From NCBI RefSeq assembly GCF_034702125.1, contig NC_085876.1:9787083-9851082 (forward strand): a DNA stretch of 64,000 bases, in the 5' to 3' direction. The position numbers were made by a program, and so were the translations under genes. Position 1 is the stretch's first letter. Each line of letters begins with the position of its first letter. Source of the DNA: Engraulis encrasicolus. Its lineage: Eukaryota; Chordata; Actinopteri; Clupeiformes; Engraulidae. The notes beneath the pieces are model-generated. The model did not search any database, had not been told where the DNA came from, and saw only the letters and a list, made by a program, of their open reading frames with translations. Positions 62,687 to 64,000 of the stretch are shown one piece after another.

Positions 62687-64000
62687 CTACATGGCTCTGT
62701 TTGCAGCTTTCCTTTCACCTTCCATGAACACTTTCTGCTCCTTCATGTCTTGGGCCATGTCAAGCATCCTTTGCTTGGAGTTTTTCTCACTTATTTTCCA
62801 TTCATCCAGCTCTCTCTCTTCTCTTTCCTTCTCTTCCTTAAACTTCCTTTCTGCCTCCATGACCATTTGCTTTTCCTCCTCGTCAAAATAGTCCTCATCA
62901 GAATCCGTTTCACTGTCTGTGTCTTCGTTGAGGTCCTCAGTCCTCCTCCTCACAAATGCCATGGCTGCTTTTTGGAGCTCTTCTTTTCTGATCTCCTCCT
63001 CTTGCTGTTTGTCCTCAAGGTGTTTGATAATGGAATGTAGGTTCTCTTTCTCCATGCATGCACGTGCCTCCAGCTCTCTCTCTTCTGTCTGCATCTCCAT
63101 CGCTGCTTTTTGCATCTGTTTTTTCTCTACAGCTTTTCTTATTTCTACCTCATTTTCCATGTTTTTGAAAAGAGCCTGATGTTTCTCTTTATCCACTGTC
63201 TTGCGCTCTCCCTCTCTGTGCACTACTGTCTTCTCCTCCCCCTTCTTCTCTCCTTCAACTATGCCAAGCATCCTTTTGGTTTCTTCAACAATTATTTCCC
63301 ATTCCTCCAGCTCTCTCTCTTCTCTCTCCTTCTCTGCATTAAGCTTCTTTACCATTTGTTTTTCTTCCTCGTCAAAATAGTCCTCGTCCGAATCACTTTC
63401 TGTATCTTCATTGAGGTCCTCAGTCCTCCTCCTCACAAATGCCATGGCTGCTTTTTGGATCTCTTCTTTTCTGATCTCCTCCTCTTGCTGTTTGTCCTCA
63501 AGGTGTTTGATAATGGCATGCAGTTTCTCTTTCTCCATGCATCTTGCCATCTGCTCCTTATTCTCTGTCTCAAAGACCTCTTGCCTCATCTCCTTGGCAG
63601 GCTCCATGTTTTTGCAAAGATCCTGATGTTTCTCTTTATCCACAGTCTTGCTCTCTCCCTCTCCGTTCTTGCCAGGGTGCATCACTGTCTTCTCCTCCTC
63701 CTCCTTCTTCTCTCCTTCAATTATGCCAAGCATCACCTTCTTGGCTTTTTCATCACTTATTTTCCTTTCCTCCAGCTCTCCCCCTTCTCTCTCTTTCTCC
63801 GCCTTAAGCTTCCTTTCTGCCTCCATGACCATTTGCTTTTCTTCCTCGTCAAAATAGTCCTCGTCTGAATCCGAATCACTTTCTGTATCTTCATTGAGTT
63901 CCTCAGTCCTCCTCCTCACAAATGCCATTGCGGCTTTTTGGAGCTCTTCTTTTCTGATCTCCTCCTCTTGTTGTTTGTCCTCAAGGTGTTTGATTATGGC
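62687..64000 (-). CDS. Charged coiled-coil repeat protein, C-terminal part (partial)
   Basis: The frame is open from the window edge at 64000 to TAG at 62687-62689 (437 codons). It consists of tandem units of exactly 161 codons: MAFVRRRTE at 63928, 63445 and 62962, and another unit's end enters from the right edge. Each unit has an acidic cluster (DTESDSDEDYFDEEEKQMV), a Lys/Glu-rich helix and the motif IIKHLEDKQQEEEIRKEE. Composition predicts long charged coiled coils. I do not recognise the family; no enzyme motif or signal peptide is visible. The true start lies outside the window, so the Met at 63928 is internal to a repeat. The frame continues with similar sequence past the TAG, so the gene may be decaying or the stop may be recent. 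Confidence 0.65.
   Translation of the reverse strand, partial: AIIKHLEDKQQEEEIRKEELQKAAMAFVRRRTEELNEDTESDSDSDEDYFDEEEKQMVMEAERKLKAEKEREGGELEERKISDEKAKKVMLGIIEGEKKEEEEKTVMHPGKNGEGESKTVDKEKHQDLCKNMEPAKEMRQEVFETENKEQMARCMEKEKLHAIIKHLEDKQQEEEIRKEEIQKAAMAFVRRRTEDLNEDTESDSDEDYFDEEEKQMVKKLNAEKEREERELEEWEIIVEETKRMLGIVEGEKKGEEKTVVHREGERKTVDKEKHQALFKNMENEVEIRKAVEKKQMQKAAMEMQTEERELEARACMEKENLHSIIKHLEDKQQEEEIRKEELQKAAMAFVRRRTEDLNEDTDSETDSDEDYFDEEEKQMVMEAERKFKEEKEREERELDEWKISEKNSKQRMLDMAQDMKEQKVFMEGERKAANRAM

Noticed and set aside
62316..63868. Long plus-strand open frames (up to 252 codons) with Ser/Phe/Leu-rich, membrane-like sequence
   Set aside because: They are antisense shadows of the minus-strand charged repeat frame, whose acidic and Lys/Glu codons read as Ser/Phe/Leu in reverse.

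Overview
The window is vertebrate genomic DNA, almost certainly from a ray-finned (teleost) fish. Four protein-coding loci with small exons, GT/AG splice sites and long introns sit in a background crowded with CA, GA, TGTC and GAA microsatellites, tRNA-derived SINEs and short non-autonomous DNA transposons, several with intact target-site duplications (TSDs). There is no operon, CRISPR array or bacterial feature.

Layout. Positions 1-11415 are most likely the first intron of a minus-strand spire1 gene, whose first coding exon (start of the KIND domain) is at 11416-11761. Positions 14073-25071 (minus) hold the complete coding sequence of atp6v1c1 (V-ATPase subunit C) in 12 exons that join in frame to 381 residues. 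Positions 25072-28921 are the divergent intergenic region. azin1 (antizyme inhibitor) runs on the plus strand: a two-exon upstream reading frame ends in Pro-Pro-Trp near 30214, and 10 main coding exons (32012-53609) give 441 residues. rrm2b (p53-inducible ribonucleotide reductase small subunit) follows on the plus strand at 56370-61450, 9 coding exons, 356 residues. A minus-strand, partial, highly charged repeat-protein gene of unknown identity (62387-64000) enters from the right edge. The order atp6v1c1-azin1-rrm2b matches the human 8q22.3 neighbourhood.

How they relate. azin1 controls polyamine level by titrating antizyme; its leader carries the polyamine-sensing upstream frame known from this family. 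rrm2b supplies dNTPs in non-dividing or damaged cells. atp6v1c1 controls assembly of the proton pump. The genes share synteny, not one pathway.

Most interesting signals. (1) The azin1 upstream frame ending Pro-Pro-Trp-Asp-Pro-Ser. (2) Two independent duplications of an exon's 3' splice-site edge: atp6v1c1 exon 11, where the copies bracket about 445 bp of GAA/TTC and stay in frame, and azin1 exon 8, where the copy looks like a 37-nt poison micro-exon. (3) A long imperfect hairpin just after the azin1 stop codon. (4) Tandem 483-bp coding repeats interrupted by in-frame TAG codons. (5) A multi-layer nest of DNA transposons in azin1 intron 8.
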